A stretch of 64,000 bases of DNA from the NCBI RefSeq assembly GCF_039697315.1, contig NZ_CP155619.1, positions 6,076,001 to 6,140,000 on the forward strand. The letters are read 5' to 3'. The first letter of the stretch is position 1, and each line of letters opens with the position of its first letter. This document shows positions 18,162 through 27,482 of this stretch, piece by piece. Source of the DNA: Pseudomonas abietaniphila (lineage in GTDB: Bacteria > Pseudomonadota > Gammaproteobacteria > Pseudomonadales > Pseudomonadaceae). Below the pieces are notes generated by a model that searched no databases, was not told the origin of the DNA, and saw nothing but the letters and a program-made list of their open reading frames with translations. A program made the translations under genes and the position numbers.

Positions 18162-19667
18162 ATGGGTTCTATTCACGAGCAGGCCATGAACTATGTCTAT
18201 CAACAAGTGCTGCAACGCTTGTTGAGTTATTTCAATCGTGCCGAGCGCACCGCGCTGCAATTACTGATTCAACGTTTGATTGTTGCCGCTGGCGGTATCG
18301 AGAACATTGGAACGTATAAAGTATTGGTAGCATTCAGTGGTGGCAAGGACAGCGCCTACACGGTGGCCTTGATGCGTGCCGCGCAGTTGAGCATCGCCGG
18401 CCGGGCGCCGGCGACGTTCAATCTGCGTGTCGCCAATATGCGCCACGCCGGTATGACCTCGGCGGTCATGGCCAATATTCATCGCTGCTACTCCGCGCTG
18501 TTTCTGCACGACGATCCACGGGTCGAATTGCTGGTGGTCGATCACCAATACGTCCAGGCGTTCGAGCCCGACCTCCCGTTTTCCAGTGCCGGCCGGGAGC
18601 AGAACCGCTCTGACATGCTGCTGGGTGGACACCTGACCGCAGGTGATGCGAGAACGACGTTCTGCAACAGCTGTTATCTGGGGATGGCCGAGTTCCTTGG
18701 ACGTGCCGCCTGCTGGGGGGACGGCGTGGATGCCGTACTCAGTGGAGACTCGCTTAAGGAGCAGAAGCAGTATGCGACCTGGATCATGCGCCTGGCACGG
18801 CATGAAGGGCAGGCGGTGGAGAACTGGCACAAGCTGGGCTTCATGACCGCGTTGAACACCATCGACAGTGTGGGGCGCGCCTACTACCGCGAACTGTACG
18901 GCGAAGAACCGCAACCCGCCGGGTTCATGCTGCGACCGCTCGGGTATCCCAACAAGCCCGTTGCGCCTGCGTTTCTCACCGTGGCCGACCTGATCGGGTT
19001 CCGGCTAGAGGAACGCTGGGGGTTGCTCACGGACTTCCTGGGCTTTCGTTTTGATGATCTGGCCTTCAGCTTCAGCGAGTCGGACTGCGCCAACCCGTTG
19101 CTGATGGCCCACATGCGCGGCTTGAAGGCGCAATTTGTCCAGGGTCGTGCGTACGCCGATGGCATTGCCGAGTACCTGGAACTGGCGGCAGGGATGATGC
19201 GCCGCAAACGCATGCCCAGGCGCCTGATCGAGCAGGCGCTGGCGGCGTACGATCATCCCGACAAGATCGAGGAGCGCCGCGCGCTGGCGTCGGGCTACGC
19301 ACAGGAGGCATTTGGCCTGAGCGAGGCGCAACTGGTGTGCCTGTTGTTCGCGCCTTTCGTCGACGCCGGGGCGCAACTGGAAACATTCCTGCGCGTCTGT
19401 CACCCCGGCATGCTGGTGGCACTGGCGGACCTGCACAGGGCGCTGTCGGGGCATTCGGCGCCCGATCAGGTCATTCAGTGGCTGGTGGATGTCAGCGGGT
19501 TGAGTCTCAAAGGGCTGCAAAACCTGTATGAAAAGCGCCGGGTGGATTTCAGCGACGACAGCTCGATCATCGCGCGGGTGCGGGCCAGTGACCCGGACAA
19601 GGGCCACGTGATGACGGTCGATCTGCACACCGGCGAAGCGGTCTCGGAGCTGATCTCGGGGCGCTGA
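18162..19667 (+). CDS. PP-loop ATPase with CxxC motif, probable sulfur-transfer enzyme
   Basis: 501 residues, family not recognised beyond the superfamily. The P-loop-like pyrophosphatase motif SGGKDS is at 59-64, a CxxC (FCNSCYLG, Cys168/Cys171) follows, and GDSLKEQ at 195-201 sits where TtcA/Ncs6-like tRNA thiolases have their GHNxDD motif. This order of PP-loop, CxxC and acidic motif is that of ATP-dependent adenylating sulfur-transfer enzymes (inference). The C-terminal 250 residues are helical and without recognised motifs, and the protein is much longer than TtcA, QueC or LarE. Start 18162 has only a weak ribosome binding site; ATG at 18186 is possible. A MocR regulator follows 103 bp downstream on the same strand. 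Confidence 0.7.
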   Translation: MGSIHEQAMNYVYQQVLQRLLSYFNRAERTALQLLIQRLIVAAGGIENIGTYKVLVAFSGGKDSAYTVALMRAAQLSIAGRAPATFNLRVANMRHAGMTSAVMANIHRCYSALFLHDDPRVELLVVDHQYVQAFEPDLPFSSAGREQNRSDMLLGGHLTAGDARTTFCNSCYLGMAEFLGRAACWGDGVDAVLSGDSLKEQKQYATWIMRLARHEGQAVENWHKLGFMTALNTIDSVGRAYYRELYGEEPQPAGFMLRPLGYPNKPVAPAFLTVADLIGFRLEERWGLLTDFLGFRFDDLAFSFSESDCANPLLMAHMRGLKAQFVQGRAYADGIAEYLELAAGMMRRKRMPRRLIEQALAAYDHPDKIEERRALASGYAQEAFGLSEAQLVCLLFAPFVDAGAQLETFLRVCHPGMLVALADLHRALSGHSAPDQVIQWLVDVSGLSLKGLQNLYEKRRVDFSDDSSIIARVRASDPDKGHVMTVDLHTGEAVSELISGR

Positions 19668-19770
19668 CCGCATTCTTTCACACGCCCGGGCGCGGGGGCC
19701 TGGATTCAACCGCTGCCCGGTGCATTTTTGTCATCGACCCTGCGCCTTGCGCACGGATGGGGTGTCTCCA

Positions 19771-21168
19771 ATGAATAACAACAAGACCGATTTTGCCTAC
19801 CAGATGGTGTACCGCTACCTGTCGAGGCTGACCAATGAGCTGCCCGAAGGACCGGCGGTCAAGTTGCCGTCGCTGCGTTTGCTGGCACGCCGGCTGCGCG
19901 TGTCGATTTCCACGGTGCAGAACGCCTACTCGTTGCTGGAAAAGGAAGGCCGTATCTGTTCGGTGCCCAAGTCCGGTTATTACGCATTGCCTCAGCCGTG
20001 CAACGACGTCCATTGCGAAGGTGACGATGTGCTCGAACGCTATCAAGCGAGCGTCCGGCGCTCGGACATGTTTGTCTTCGGCGCCGATGAGCCGACGCTG
20101 CTTCAGTCACTGGACGGGGCGCTGTTGAACCTCGAGCGCGATCTCATGCGCCATTACCCTTGTCAGCCCGATCCGCGCTTTCAGCCGTTTGGCGACATCG
20201 AATTGCGTACGGCATTGGCGGCGTCCTACACCTCGTCCGCCGAACGTTGCTGGCACCCGGACAATGTGTTTATCGGCCCGGACAAGACCGGTGTGTTGAA
20301 AACCGTTTTGAAAGCCCTTCAGCTTCGTGACAGTGCAGTGCTGGTTGAATCCCCGTGCGGCTGGAGCGTGCTGCGTACGCTGCAGTCCTTCGGCATCCGG
20401 GTCATTGAGTGGTGCGCAAATCCCGAGGGCGTCGTCGACACCGATGAGCTGAGCGGATTGTTGCGCCATGGCGACATCAAAATGGCGATTCTGTCGTCGC
20501 GCATGACCCCTGTTCGAGGGCGCGTCATGGCACTGGAGCAGCGTCAGCGGCTGGCTCAGGTGTTAAACCGGCATGGGCTGTGGGTCCTGGAAAACGACAG
20601 CCAGGGCGGGCTGTGTTTTGACGAGCAGGTCGAGCCGCTGCACACCTTCATCGACCCCGAGCGGCTGATGATACTCGGGGCGTTCGACAAGACGATCGGT
20701 CTTGAAGCACCGTTTGGTTACCTGTTGAGCCGCCACTCGCGGCCTCTCTGGCATCAGCAGATGCTGCTGCGCTCGTTTCGCCTGCCGCCGATCAGACAGA
20801 AAGCCATCGCACGTTTGTACAGCTCCGGGCAGTTGGACCGTCATCTGCAAAGCTTGCGCATCAGCCTTCAGGAGCGGACGACCCAGCTGGGGATGATGAT
20901 CGAACACTATCTGGGTGACGACGTGCGTTTCGAGCGCCCCGGTGGCGGGGCGACGCTCTGGCTGGACAGTGCGCATCGCGTCGACATGACGCGGGTGTTC
21001 GAGCGTTTGCTGGATCAACGCATCGTTGTCGCACCCGGGGAGCTGTTCAGCGTGCGCGGTCTGCATCAGCAAAGCCTGTGCCTGAGCGGTGCGGCGGACT
21101 GGAGCCAGAACATCGAATCAATGCTGGTGATCATCAGAAACGCACTGATGCAGGAACGTTTGGTCTAG
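19771..21168 (+). CDS. MocR-type GntR/aminotransferase regulator
   Basis: 465 residues from ATG 19771; a GTG at 19720 would add 17 residues without support. The N-terminal winged helix (about 30-78, LPSLRLLARRLRVSISTVQN) is of GntR type, and residues 100-465 form a fold-type-I aminotransferase-like domain. Lys307 in GAFDKTIG is in the position of the PLP lysine, and the acidic residue that contacts the pyridine nitrogen may be Asp276 (LENDSQGG). MocR proteins sense PLP adducts and normally control a neighbouring gene; the obvious candidate is the PP-loop gene upstream, although regulators of this family are more often divergent from their targets. Confidence 0.85.
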   Translation: MNNNKTDFAYQMVYRYLSRLTNELPEGPAVKLPSLRLLARRLRVSISTVQNAYSLLEKEGRICSVPKSGYYALPQPCNDVHCEGDDVLERYQASVRRSDMFVFGADEPTLLQSLDGALLNLERDLMRHYPCQPDPRFQPFGDIELRTALAASYTSSAERCWHPDNVFIGPDKTGVLKTVLKALQLRDSAVLVESPCGWSVLRTLQSFGIRVIEWCANPEGVVDTDELSGLLRHGDIKMAILSSRMTPVRGRVMALEQRQRLAQVLNRHGLWVLENDSQGGLCFDEQVEPLHTFIDPERLMILGAFDKTIGLEAPFGYLLSRHSRPLWHQQMLLRSFRLPPIRQKAIARLYSSGQLDRHLQSLRISLQERTTQLGMMIEHYLGDDVRFERPGGGATLWLDSAHRVDMTRVFERLLDQRIVVAPGELFSVRGLHQQSLCLSGAADWSQNIESMLVIIRNALMQERLV

Positions 21169-21220
21169 CGACCCGCCGATCCGTTTTGTTTGCCAGAGAC
21201 GGCATACAGCTGCTATCTGT

Positions 21221-23599
21221 ATGCCTGTCCAGTATTCAACCTTCGGCCAGCGTTACTTCGTGACCTCTATTCTCCCGCTCGAACCCGGTTCCGGCCCTAT
21301 GGCCAGTGAGCTGCCTGTTGCTGCACCGAGTCCGGTGGTCGACCCGCAAGCCGGGTATACGGTCGCCGTGCGGGCGCTGTGCGAATTCACTGCCAAGGCC
21401 GGGGATCTCGATCTGCGCTTCACACCATCTCCCACCGCGCTGGAAGGCATCGCAGGCCATCGCACGGTCGCGGCGCGACGAGGACCGCAGTACCAGCCCG
21501 AAGTGGCCGTGAGCGGTGTCTATCATGAATTGACGGTGCGGGGCAGGGCAGACGGTTATGACGCCGCGCTCAATCAGCTGGAAGAAATCAAGACCTACCG
21601 TGGCGACCTTGAGGCAATGCCCGACAACCATCGACAGTTGCACTGGGCGCAGGCGAAGGTCTATGGCTGGCTGATCTGTCAGCAACTTCAGTTGGCTGAG
21701 GTGAACGTTGCGCTGGTCTATTTCAATATCGTCAGCGAGCAGGAAACGGTGATTCGCGAGCGGTATTCAGCGGCGCAACTCAAAGCGTTTTACGAGGCGC
21801 ACTGCGAGATCTTCCTGCAGTGGGCGCGGCAGGAAGTGGCCCATGTTCAGGAGCGCAATCAGGCGCTGACCGCGCTCAGGTTTCCGCATCCCGAATTTCG
21901 CAGCGGCCAGCGGGTTTTGGCCGAGTCCGTCTATAAGGCTGTCAGCACGGGGCGCTGTCTGATGGCGCAGGCGCCGACCGGCATCGGCAAGACCATCGGC
22001 ACGGTGTTCCCGATGCTCAAAGCGGCGCCGAGTCAGAAGCTGGACAAGGTGTTCTTCCTCACTGCTAAAACCCCAGGCCGCAAGCTGGCGCTCGACGCCT
22101 TGAGCGTGATCGGCCGCAGCGCGCCGCAACTCAGCTTGCGGGTGCTGGAACTGGTCGCCCGGGACAAGGCCTGCGAGTACCCGACCAACGCCTGCAACGG
22201 TGACTCCTGCCCGCTGGCCAAAGGCTTTTACGACCGGCTTCCGGCCGCGCGCAGCGAGGCGTTGACCTCTCCGTGGCTGGATCAGGCGGGTCTGCGCGAT
22301 GTCGCGTTGCGGCATCAGGTCTGTCCGTATTACCTGAGCCAGGAGTTGGCGCGTTGGGCTGACGTGGTCATCGCCGATTACAACTATTATTTCGACCTCA
22401 GCGCCTTGCTGTTCGGGCTGTGCCAGTTCAATCAGTGGCGCGTTGCAGTGCTGGTGGACGAGGCGCACAACATGGTGGAACGCGCCCGGCAGATGTACAG
22501 CGCAAGCCTCGATCAGCACGCGATGAACCAGGTGCGACAGGTGGCGCCGGAGCCGTTGAAGAAATCCCTGCAACGGGTCAATCGTGAATGGAACGCGCTG
22601 CACAAGGATCAGGTCGCGCCGTATCAGGCTTACCCCGGTACGCCCGCGAAGTTTCTCGCCAGCCTCACGCTGTGCGTCGCGGCGTTCGGCGATTACTTCA
22701 ACGACCATCCGCAGGCGGCGAATGGTGAGCTGCAACGTTTCTACTTCGACGCCCTTCAGTTCGGGCGCATTGCCGAGTTGTTCGACGCGCACTATCTGTT
22801 CGATATCAGCAAACGAGAGACAGGCAAAAAAGCGCTCTCGCGGTTGACCCTGCGCAACGTGGTCCCGGCGGGATTCGTGCGCCCGCGCCTGACCGCCGCT
22901 CGGAGCACGGTGCTGTTTTCTGCCACGCTCAACCCTCGTCACTACTACCGTGATCTGTTGGGGCTGCCGGATAACACGGCGTGGGTCGACGTGGAGTCGC
23001 CGTTCCAGCGCGCGCAACTGGACGTGCACATCGTCAGTCGCATTTCCACGCGTTACACCCACCGGCAGGCCTCGCTTGGACCGATTGTCGCGCTGATGGC
23101 CGAGCAGTTTCAGGCGCGGCCGGGCAACTACCTGGCGTTTTTCAGCAGTTTTGATTACTTGCAACAGGTGGCCGACTTGATGGCGGCAACCCATCCGCAC
23201 GTTCCAATGTGGCAGCAGTCCCGTGGCATGGCTGAAGCCGACCGGCAGGCGTTTCTCGACCGCTTTACCCCGGACAGCCAAGGCGTGGGTTTCGCCGTGT
23301 TGGGCGGCGCCTTCGGCGAAGGGATCGACCTTCCAGGCGCGCGCTTGATTGGCGCCTTCATCGCGACCCTGGGGCTGGCGCAGATCAACCCCGTCAACGA
23401 GCAACTTAAACACCGCATGGGCCTGTTGTTCGGCGCGGGTTACGACTACACCTATCTTTACCCCGGCATGCAGAAAGTGGTGCAGGCCGCGGGGAGGGTG
23501 ATTCGCGGGCAAGACGATCGCGGCGTGGTGATGCTGATCGATGACCGTTTCGCCGAACGCAAGATTCAGCAATTGTTGCCCGCCTGGTGGCAACTTTGA
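21221..23599 (+). CDS. RecB-like nuclease fused to XPD/DinG-like Fe-S helicase
   Basis: 792 residues. The N-terminal 200 contain a PDDEXK signature: RADG (109-112), EEIKT (121-125) and QAKVYGW with the QxxxY of RecB/Cas4 nucleases (Gln144, Tyr148). Residues 215-792 are a superfamily-2 helicase with Walker A APTGIGKT (251-258), DEAH box (413-416) and motif VI region QAAGRVIRG. Four cysteines, 318, 325, 330 and 368, lie between motifs Ia and II as in XPD/DinG, where they hold a 4Fe-4S cluster. A 5'-3' DNA helicase with associated nuclease for repair is the likely role. The start is uncertain (Met27 at 21299 is an alternative); no clear ribosome binding site at either. The gene is 52 bp after the MocR gene. 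Confidence 0.85.
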   Translation: MPVQYSTFGQRYFVTSILPLEPGSGPMASELPVAAPSPVVDPQAGYTVAVRALCEFTAKAGDLDLRFTPSPTALEGIAGHRTVAARRGPQYQPEVAVSGVYHELTVRGRADGYDAALNQLEEIKTYRGDLEAMPDNHRQLHWAQAKVYGWLICQQLQLAEVNVALVYFNIVSEQETVIRERYSAAQLKAFYEAHCEIFLQWARQEVAHVQERNQALTALRFPHPEFRSGQRVLAESVYKAVSTGRCLMAQAPTGIGKTIGTVFPMLKAAPSQKLDKVFFLTAKTPGRKLALDALSVIGRSAPQLSLRVLELVARDKACEYPTNACNGDSCPLAKGFYDRLPAARSEALTSPWLDQAGLRDVALRHQVCPYYLSQELARWADVVIADYNYYFDLSALLFGLCQFNQWRVAVLVDEAHNMVERARQMYSASLDQHAMNQVRQVAPEPLKKSLQRVNREWNALHKDQVAPYQAYPGTPAKFLASLTLCVAAFGDYFNDHPQAANGELQRFYFDALQFGRIAELFDAHYLFDISKRETGKKALSRLTLRNVVPAGFVRPRLTAARSTVLFSATLNPRHYYRDLLGLPDNTAWVDVESPFQRAQLDVHIVSRISTRYTHRQASLGPIVALMAEQFQARPGNYLAFFSSFDYLQQVADLMAATHPHVPMWQQSRGMAEADRQAFLDRFTPDSQGVGFAVLGGAFGEGIDLPGARLIGAFIATLGLAQINPVNEQLKHRMGLLFGAGYDYTYLYPGMQKVVQAAGRVIRGQDDRGVVMLIDDRFAERKIQQLLPAWWQL

Positions 23600-23772
23600 A
23601 GGCGCTCTGCTAATTGTCTCAAGCGTTTACGGATCGATAGCCGAGCAGGGCGGTCCAACTGCCAGTAAACTGCCGCGCTGTAGCGGGTTTCAGGCTTTTT
23701 TCGCTTCGCCGAGCATCTTTTATTTTTCGTTAGTCATTACTAATCACGGTTTTCCATCCACGGAGGTTTCGC

Positions 23773-25419
23773 ATGAGTATCAGTCCATTCGCAGGCAAAC
23801 TGGCGCCTGCAGAATTGCTGGTCGATCTTCCTCGCCTGGTGACGGCGTATTACACCGGTCAGCCGGACGCTTCTGTCGCCACCCAGCGGGTTTCGTTTGG
23901 TACTTCTGGCCACCGTGGCAGCTCGTTCGACCTGAGTTTCAACGAGTGGCATGTGCTGGCAATCAGTCAAGCCATCTGCCTGTATCGCCAGGCGAACGGC
24001 ATCGACGGCCCGCTGTTTCTCGGGGCCGACACCCACGCGTTGTCCACGCCTGCCGCCGCGTCGGCGCTGGAGGTCCTGGCCGCCAACGGTGTCAACGTGA
24101 TGATTTCCGAAGGTGACGAGTACACACCGACGCCCGCCGTGTCCCACGCCATCATTTGCTATAACCGCGGCCGCACATCAGGGCTTGCGGACGGTATCGT
24201 CATTACGCCGTCGCACAATCCGCCGGAGAGTGGCGGCTTCAAATACAACCCTACCAATGGCGGTCCGGCCGACTCCCACATCACCAAGTGGATCGAAAAC
24301 AAGGCCAACGAACTGCTCGCCGAGAAAATCGTCGGCGTGACCCGCGTGACCCTGGAAAAGGCGCTGCGCGCCGACACCACTCACCGCCATGACTACCTCA
24401 ATACATACGTCGCCGACTTGAAAAACGTCATCGATATGGACGCGATTCGTGGCGCCAACCTGCGTCTGGGCGTCGATCCACTGGGCGGCGCGGGCGTGCG
24501 CTACTGGTCGGCGATCGGTGAGCACTACGGCCTGAACCTCGACGTGGTGAACAAGTTCGTCGACCCGACCTTCCGCTTCATGAGCGTCGACTGGGACGGC
24601 AAGATCCGCATGGACCCGTCGTCGAACTTCGCGATGCAAGGTCTGATCGGTCTCAAGGACCGTTTTCAGGTGGCCTTCGCCTGCGACCCGGACCACGACC
24701 GCCACGGCATCGTGACCCCGACCGGTGGCCTGCTGGCGCCGAACAATTACCTCGCGGTGTCCATCGACTACCTGTTCCAGAACCGCCCTGACTGGCGCGC
24801 CGACGCGGCAGTGGGCAAGACGGTGGTCAGCAGCGGCATGATCGACCGCGTGACTCAGCGTCTGGGTCGTCGCCTGTACGAGGTGCCGGTGGGCTTCAAG
24901 TTCTTCGCCGAAGGCTTGTATGACGGTTCATTGGGCTTCGGTGGCGAGGAGAGCGCGGGTGCGTCGTTCCTGCGCCGTGACGGTACGGTCTGGACCACGG
25001 ACAAGGATGGTCTGATCCCGGCGTTGCTGGCGGCCGAAATCCGCGCTCGCAAGGGGCGTGATCCGAGCGAAATGTACAAGGCGCTGACGGATGAGTTAGG
25101 CGAACCGGTGTCGACCCGCGTTGAGGCCAAGGCCAACTTCGAGCAGAAGGCTTTGCTGAGCAAGCTGTCGCCGGAGCAAGTGACCTCGACGGAACTGGCG
25201 GGCGAGAAGATCACCGCCATCCTGAGCAAGGCGCCGGGCAACGATCAGGCGATTGGCGGTTTGAAGGTCATGACCGAGAATGGCTGGTTTGCAGCGCGTC
25301 CTTCGGGCACTGAAGACATTTACAAGATCTATGCCGAGAGCTTCAAGGGCGAGGAGCACCTCAAGCGCCTGGTGGCCGAGGCGCAGGTGTTGGTCGATGG
25401 CGCGATCGCGCCAAAATAA
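23773..25419 (+). CDS. pgm: Phosphoglucomutase (alpha-D-glucose specific)
   Basis: 548 residues, the size of the bacterial pgm family. It interconverts glucose 1- and 6-phosphate through phosphoserine Ser147 in [12 protein letters not shown]; the metal loop is [10 protein letters not shown], the sugar-binding loop GGEESAG and the phosphate-binding loop ARPSGTED near the C terminus. It supplies glucose-1-phosphate for glycogen, trehalose and polysaccharide synthesis in the cytoplasm. GGAGG sits 7 bp before the ATG. It is monocistronic as far as can be seen, with a GC-rich hairpin after the stop. Confidence 0.96.
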   Translation: MSISPFAGKLAPAELLVDLPRLVTAYYTGQPDASVATQRVSFGTSGHRGSSFDLSFNEWHVLAISQAICLYRQANGIDGPLFLGADTHALSTPAAASALEVLAANGVNVMISEGDEYTPTPAVSHAIICYNRGRTSGLADGIVITPSHNPPESGGFKYNPTNGGPADSHITKWIENKANELLAEKIVGVTRVTLEKALRADTTHRHDYLNTYVADLKNVIDMDAIRGANLRLGVDPLGGAGVRYWSAIGEHYGLNLDVVNKFVDPTFRFMSVDWDGKIRMDPSSNFAMQGLIGLKDRFQVAFACDPDHDRHGIVTPTGGLLAPNNYLAVSIDYLFQNRPDWRADAAVGKTVVSSGMIDRVTQRLGRRLYEVPVGFKFFAEGLYDGSLGFGGEESAGASFLRRDGTVWTTDKDGLIPALLAAEIRARKGRDPSEMYKALTDELGEPVSTRVEAKANFEQKALLSKLSPEQVTSTELAGEKITAILSKAPGNDQAIGGLKVMTENGWFAARPSGTEDIYKIYAESFKGEEHLKRLVAEAQVLVDGAIAPK

Positions 25420-25429
25420 GCCCGCTTCC

Positions 25430-25449
25430 GGCACCGGGTCCCCGGTGCC
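25430..25449 (+). other. GC-rich hairpin after pgm
   Basis: GGCACCGG and its complement CCGGTGCC enclose a few bases, 10 bp after the pgm stop. There is no T tract, so it may act as an RNA 3'-end stabiliser or a rho-assisted terminator. Confidence 0.4.
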
Positions 25450-25610
25450 TGCCCGATGTCAAGGGTGGCGTTGAACGACGCCATCTTCGACTCAGGCGTC
25501 TGCCCGTATGGGGCGATTGCCACCGCTCGTCCATCTCCGGGCACTCCTGACTCCCTCACGTATCCCATGTCTACGCGCGGTTATCGTGCGCAAAAACGAG
25601 GAGAGTCGAG

Positions 25611-25874
25611 ATGGAGATCAATCCAAACGCGCCCGGCAACATTTCCCAGAAAGGCGTAAACAGCCAGGCCGACAACGAAACCGGCTTCGACCCGCGCGCG
25701 CAGGGCGGTGCGGGTCAACCAGACCCTGCGGATGAAGAGCTGGGATTCGACCCCGAGTCGCCTGATGTGTCCGATCCGGCTGTGGACCCTCTGCATCCCG
25801 CGCGAACCAGCAACGATCCTGATCCCTCTGCGGACGATCACAAGAAAACGGGCTCTGTGCCGGGCGGCCGTTGA
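25611..25874 (+). CDS. Small acidic, disordered protein
   Basis: 87 residues, very rich in Asp, Pro, Gly, Asn and Ser with almost no hydrophobic core. A repeated phrase occurs as GFDPRAQGG and GFDPESPD. Gene reality is supported by a strong GAGGAG ribosome binding site 8 bp before the ATG and by the amino-acid bias. No transmembrane or signal segment. Function unknown; together with the DUF883 and DUF2934 genes downstream it resembles the stress-inducible small-protein sets of Pseudomonas (inference). Confidence 0.65.
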   Translation: MEINPNAPGNISQKGVNSQADNETGFDPRAQGGAGQPDPADEELGFDPESPDVSDPAVDPLHPARTSNDPDPSADDHKKTGSVPGGR

Positions 25875-26051
25875 TCAGCCCTTGTGCGCGCCCGACACGT
25901 CGTCGGGCAATCCGGTTTGAGGGTCCCAGGACGCTCGCAGCTGACGCACAGACCCGCTCTGGCACGCTCCATGCGTTCTTTTATTTAATTCGGAACAAAT
26001 AGATTCCGGCTTTGGTCAACCCATTTCGACACCCTGAATTCGGTAATCCCT

Positions 26052-26387
26052 ATGAACCAGACGATCAATAATCTGACCGATACCTTGAGCGACAATCTGT
26101 ACGAGAAAACCCGTGCTCAGTTGAATACGTTTCTCGATGAAACCAACGCATTGCTCGCTGCTGGGGATGCGCTGAATGAAGACCGGACCGCGCTGGCGCG
26201 GGAGCGGTTGGCAGCCTTTCTGAAGGGTTCTGCGGAGGCTGCGGTCCATGTGGAGGGGCAGCCGCCTGTCACTCGGGTTCTGAATGATGCCAGGCATTAC
26301 GTCAAAGCCAATCCGTGGATTGCGCTAGGCGCGGCGGCGGGCGTCGGGCTGCTCGTCAGTCTGCTGCTTAAACGTAACCATCCTTGA
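26052..26387 (+). CDS. DUF883 (ElaB/YqjD-like) membrane-anchored protein
   Basis: 111 residues: an amphipathic helical N-terminal part (1-85) and a C-terminal membrane helix with the family's typical ending, NPWIALGAAAGVGLLVSLLLKRNHP split as NPWIALG and a Gly/Ala-rich helix before a basic tail. In Enterobacteria such proteins tether ribosomes to the inner membrane in stationary phase under RpoS control; whether that holds here is unknown. No obvious Shine-Dalgarno. Confidence 0.85.
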   Translation: MNQTINNLTDTLSDNLYEKTRAQLNTFLDETNALLAAGDALNEDRTALARERLAAFLKGSAEAAVHVEGQPPVTRVLNDARHYVKANPWIALGAAAGVGLLVSLLLKRNHP

Positions 26388-26609
26388 GGAGGACTCTTCG
26401 TGAAGCGCCATCGCGGAATCTTAACGATGCGCAGAGAACCCGGGGGCCGGTTCTCGCTTGCCAGTTCGCATAAACGCTGTGAGAGCACGTCTGTGCCCTG
26501 GGCTCAATACCGTCTTGTCTCCGGCTTGTCGGGACATCAGGTCGATACGGACCTTGAGGTGTACCCGCGGGCGGGGAACGGACTGCAGAGATATGAAAGG
26601 GGGGCATGC
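26388..26609 (+). other. Short spacer between DUF883 and DUF2934 genes
   Basis: 222 bp in frame with the following gene but without protein-like features; I read it as untranslated. A GGAGGA at 26388-26393 precedes a GTG at 26400, which would start a longer 136-residue product; the AAAGGGGGG before 26610 is the better site. Confidence 0.4.
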
Positions 26610-26810
26610 ATGAATGTCGACGAAGAGACTGTTCGTCAACTCGCGCAATTGATTTGGGAGACCGAAGGGCGGCCTGAGGGGCAGGACGCGCGGCATTGGG
26701 AGATGGCGACGAAACTCGCTGAATCGGCCGCCATGGCACCGGTGCGCAACGCTCATCGGGCGACCGTCAACACCCTGTTTCCGGCGCCTGATGAGGAGCC
26801 GGATCGTTAG
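26610..26810 (+). CDS. DUF2934 small protein
   Basis: 66 residues starting MNVDEETVRQLAQLIWETEG. The phrase IWETEGRPEGQDARHWEMA is the DUF2934 signature (a helix, GRPEG, then HW). Proteins of this family are short, soluble, and often found next to glycogen/trehalose metabolism genes; pgm is 1.2 kb upstream here. AAAGGGGGG at 26597-26605 decides the start over the longer frame. Function unknown. Confidence 0.75.
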   Translation: MNVDEETVRQLAQLIWETEGRPEGQDARHWEMATKLAESAAMAPVRNAHRATVNTLFPAPDEEPDR

Positions 26811-26869
26811 TCAGCGTGAATCGACACCTGAGCGGTACCTGTGCTGGTGATCGGCTTGGATGAGCCGGT

Positions 26870-27373
26870 TCAGGCGTCACCCGACTGCAATTTGTCGAGC
26901 AGCGATCGTGCGAAGTCTTCCGAGGCGATGAAGTCCAGCGCTTCACGCAGCTTTACGGTCTCTTCCACGCCAAAGGTCTTGTCGAATACCTGAGACACGC
27001 GTTCGGAAATCTTGCGGGCTTCGGCGTATTTCTTCTGGCCCGCTTCCGTCAGCAGCACGCGCCGGCTGCGACGATCGGATTCGTCGACTTGCAGCTCTAC
27101 CAAGCCATCGCGGACCAGGGGTTTGAGGGTATGGCCCAAGGCCGAAAGGTCCATGACCAGGACCTGAGCGAGATCGCGCATCTTGGGCTGACCGCTGCGC
27201 GCGATTTGCGACAGCAATGAATACTGGGTGGCTTTCAACCCGCAGGCCACGAAAGCGTCATCGTAGATTTGACCCAAGCGGCGAGAAGCCCGACGCACGG
27301 AGCCATTGGCGCAACTGCTGGCCATGGCGGGATCTGAACAAGATGTCGCGTGTTTCAAAGCGATGTTACTCAT
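26870..27373 (-). CDS. MarR-family transcriptional regulator
   Basis: 167 residues. A winged helix at about 45-120 (QYSLLSQIARSGQPKMRDLA, then DLSALGHTLKPLVRDGLVE as recognition helix and ESDRRSRRVLLTEAG as wing) flanked by helices for dimerisation. Cys residues near positions 11, 20 and 43 could be redox-sensing, but this is only a possibility. ATG at 27373 was preferred to the TTG at 27382; neither has a good ribosome binding site. It is 109 bp downstream of the broken MFS gene on the same strand and may have been its local regulator. Confidence 0.88.
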   Translation of the reverse strand: MSNIALKHATSCSDPAMASSCANGSVRRASRRLGQIYDDAFVACGLKATQYSLLSQIARSGQPKMRDLAQVLVMDLSALGHTLKPLVRDGLVELQVDESDRRSRRVLLTEAGQKKYAEARKISERVSQVFDKTFGVEETVKLREALDFIASEDFARSLLDKLQSGDA

Positions 27374-27482
27374 TGCGGACAAAGATAGGCGGGATTATGC
27401 CTGCCCAGTCATTCGGGACAAGGTTTTTTCGGCCCGCCGGTTGATGACACGGTGTCGCAGCTGCATGACCCATCACGTGCAA

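Noticed and set aside
21767..23593. 608-residue open frame on the minus strand
   Set aside because: Antisense shadow of the nuclease-helicase gene, which has complete motifs.
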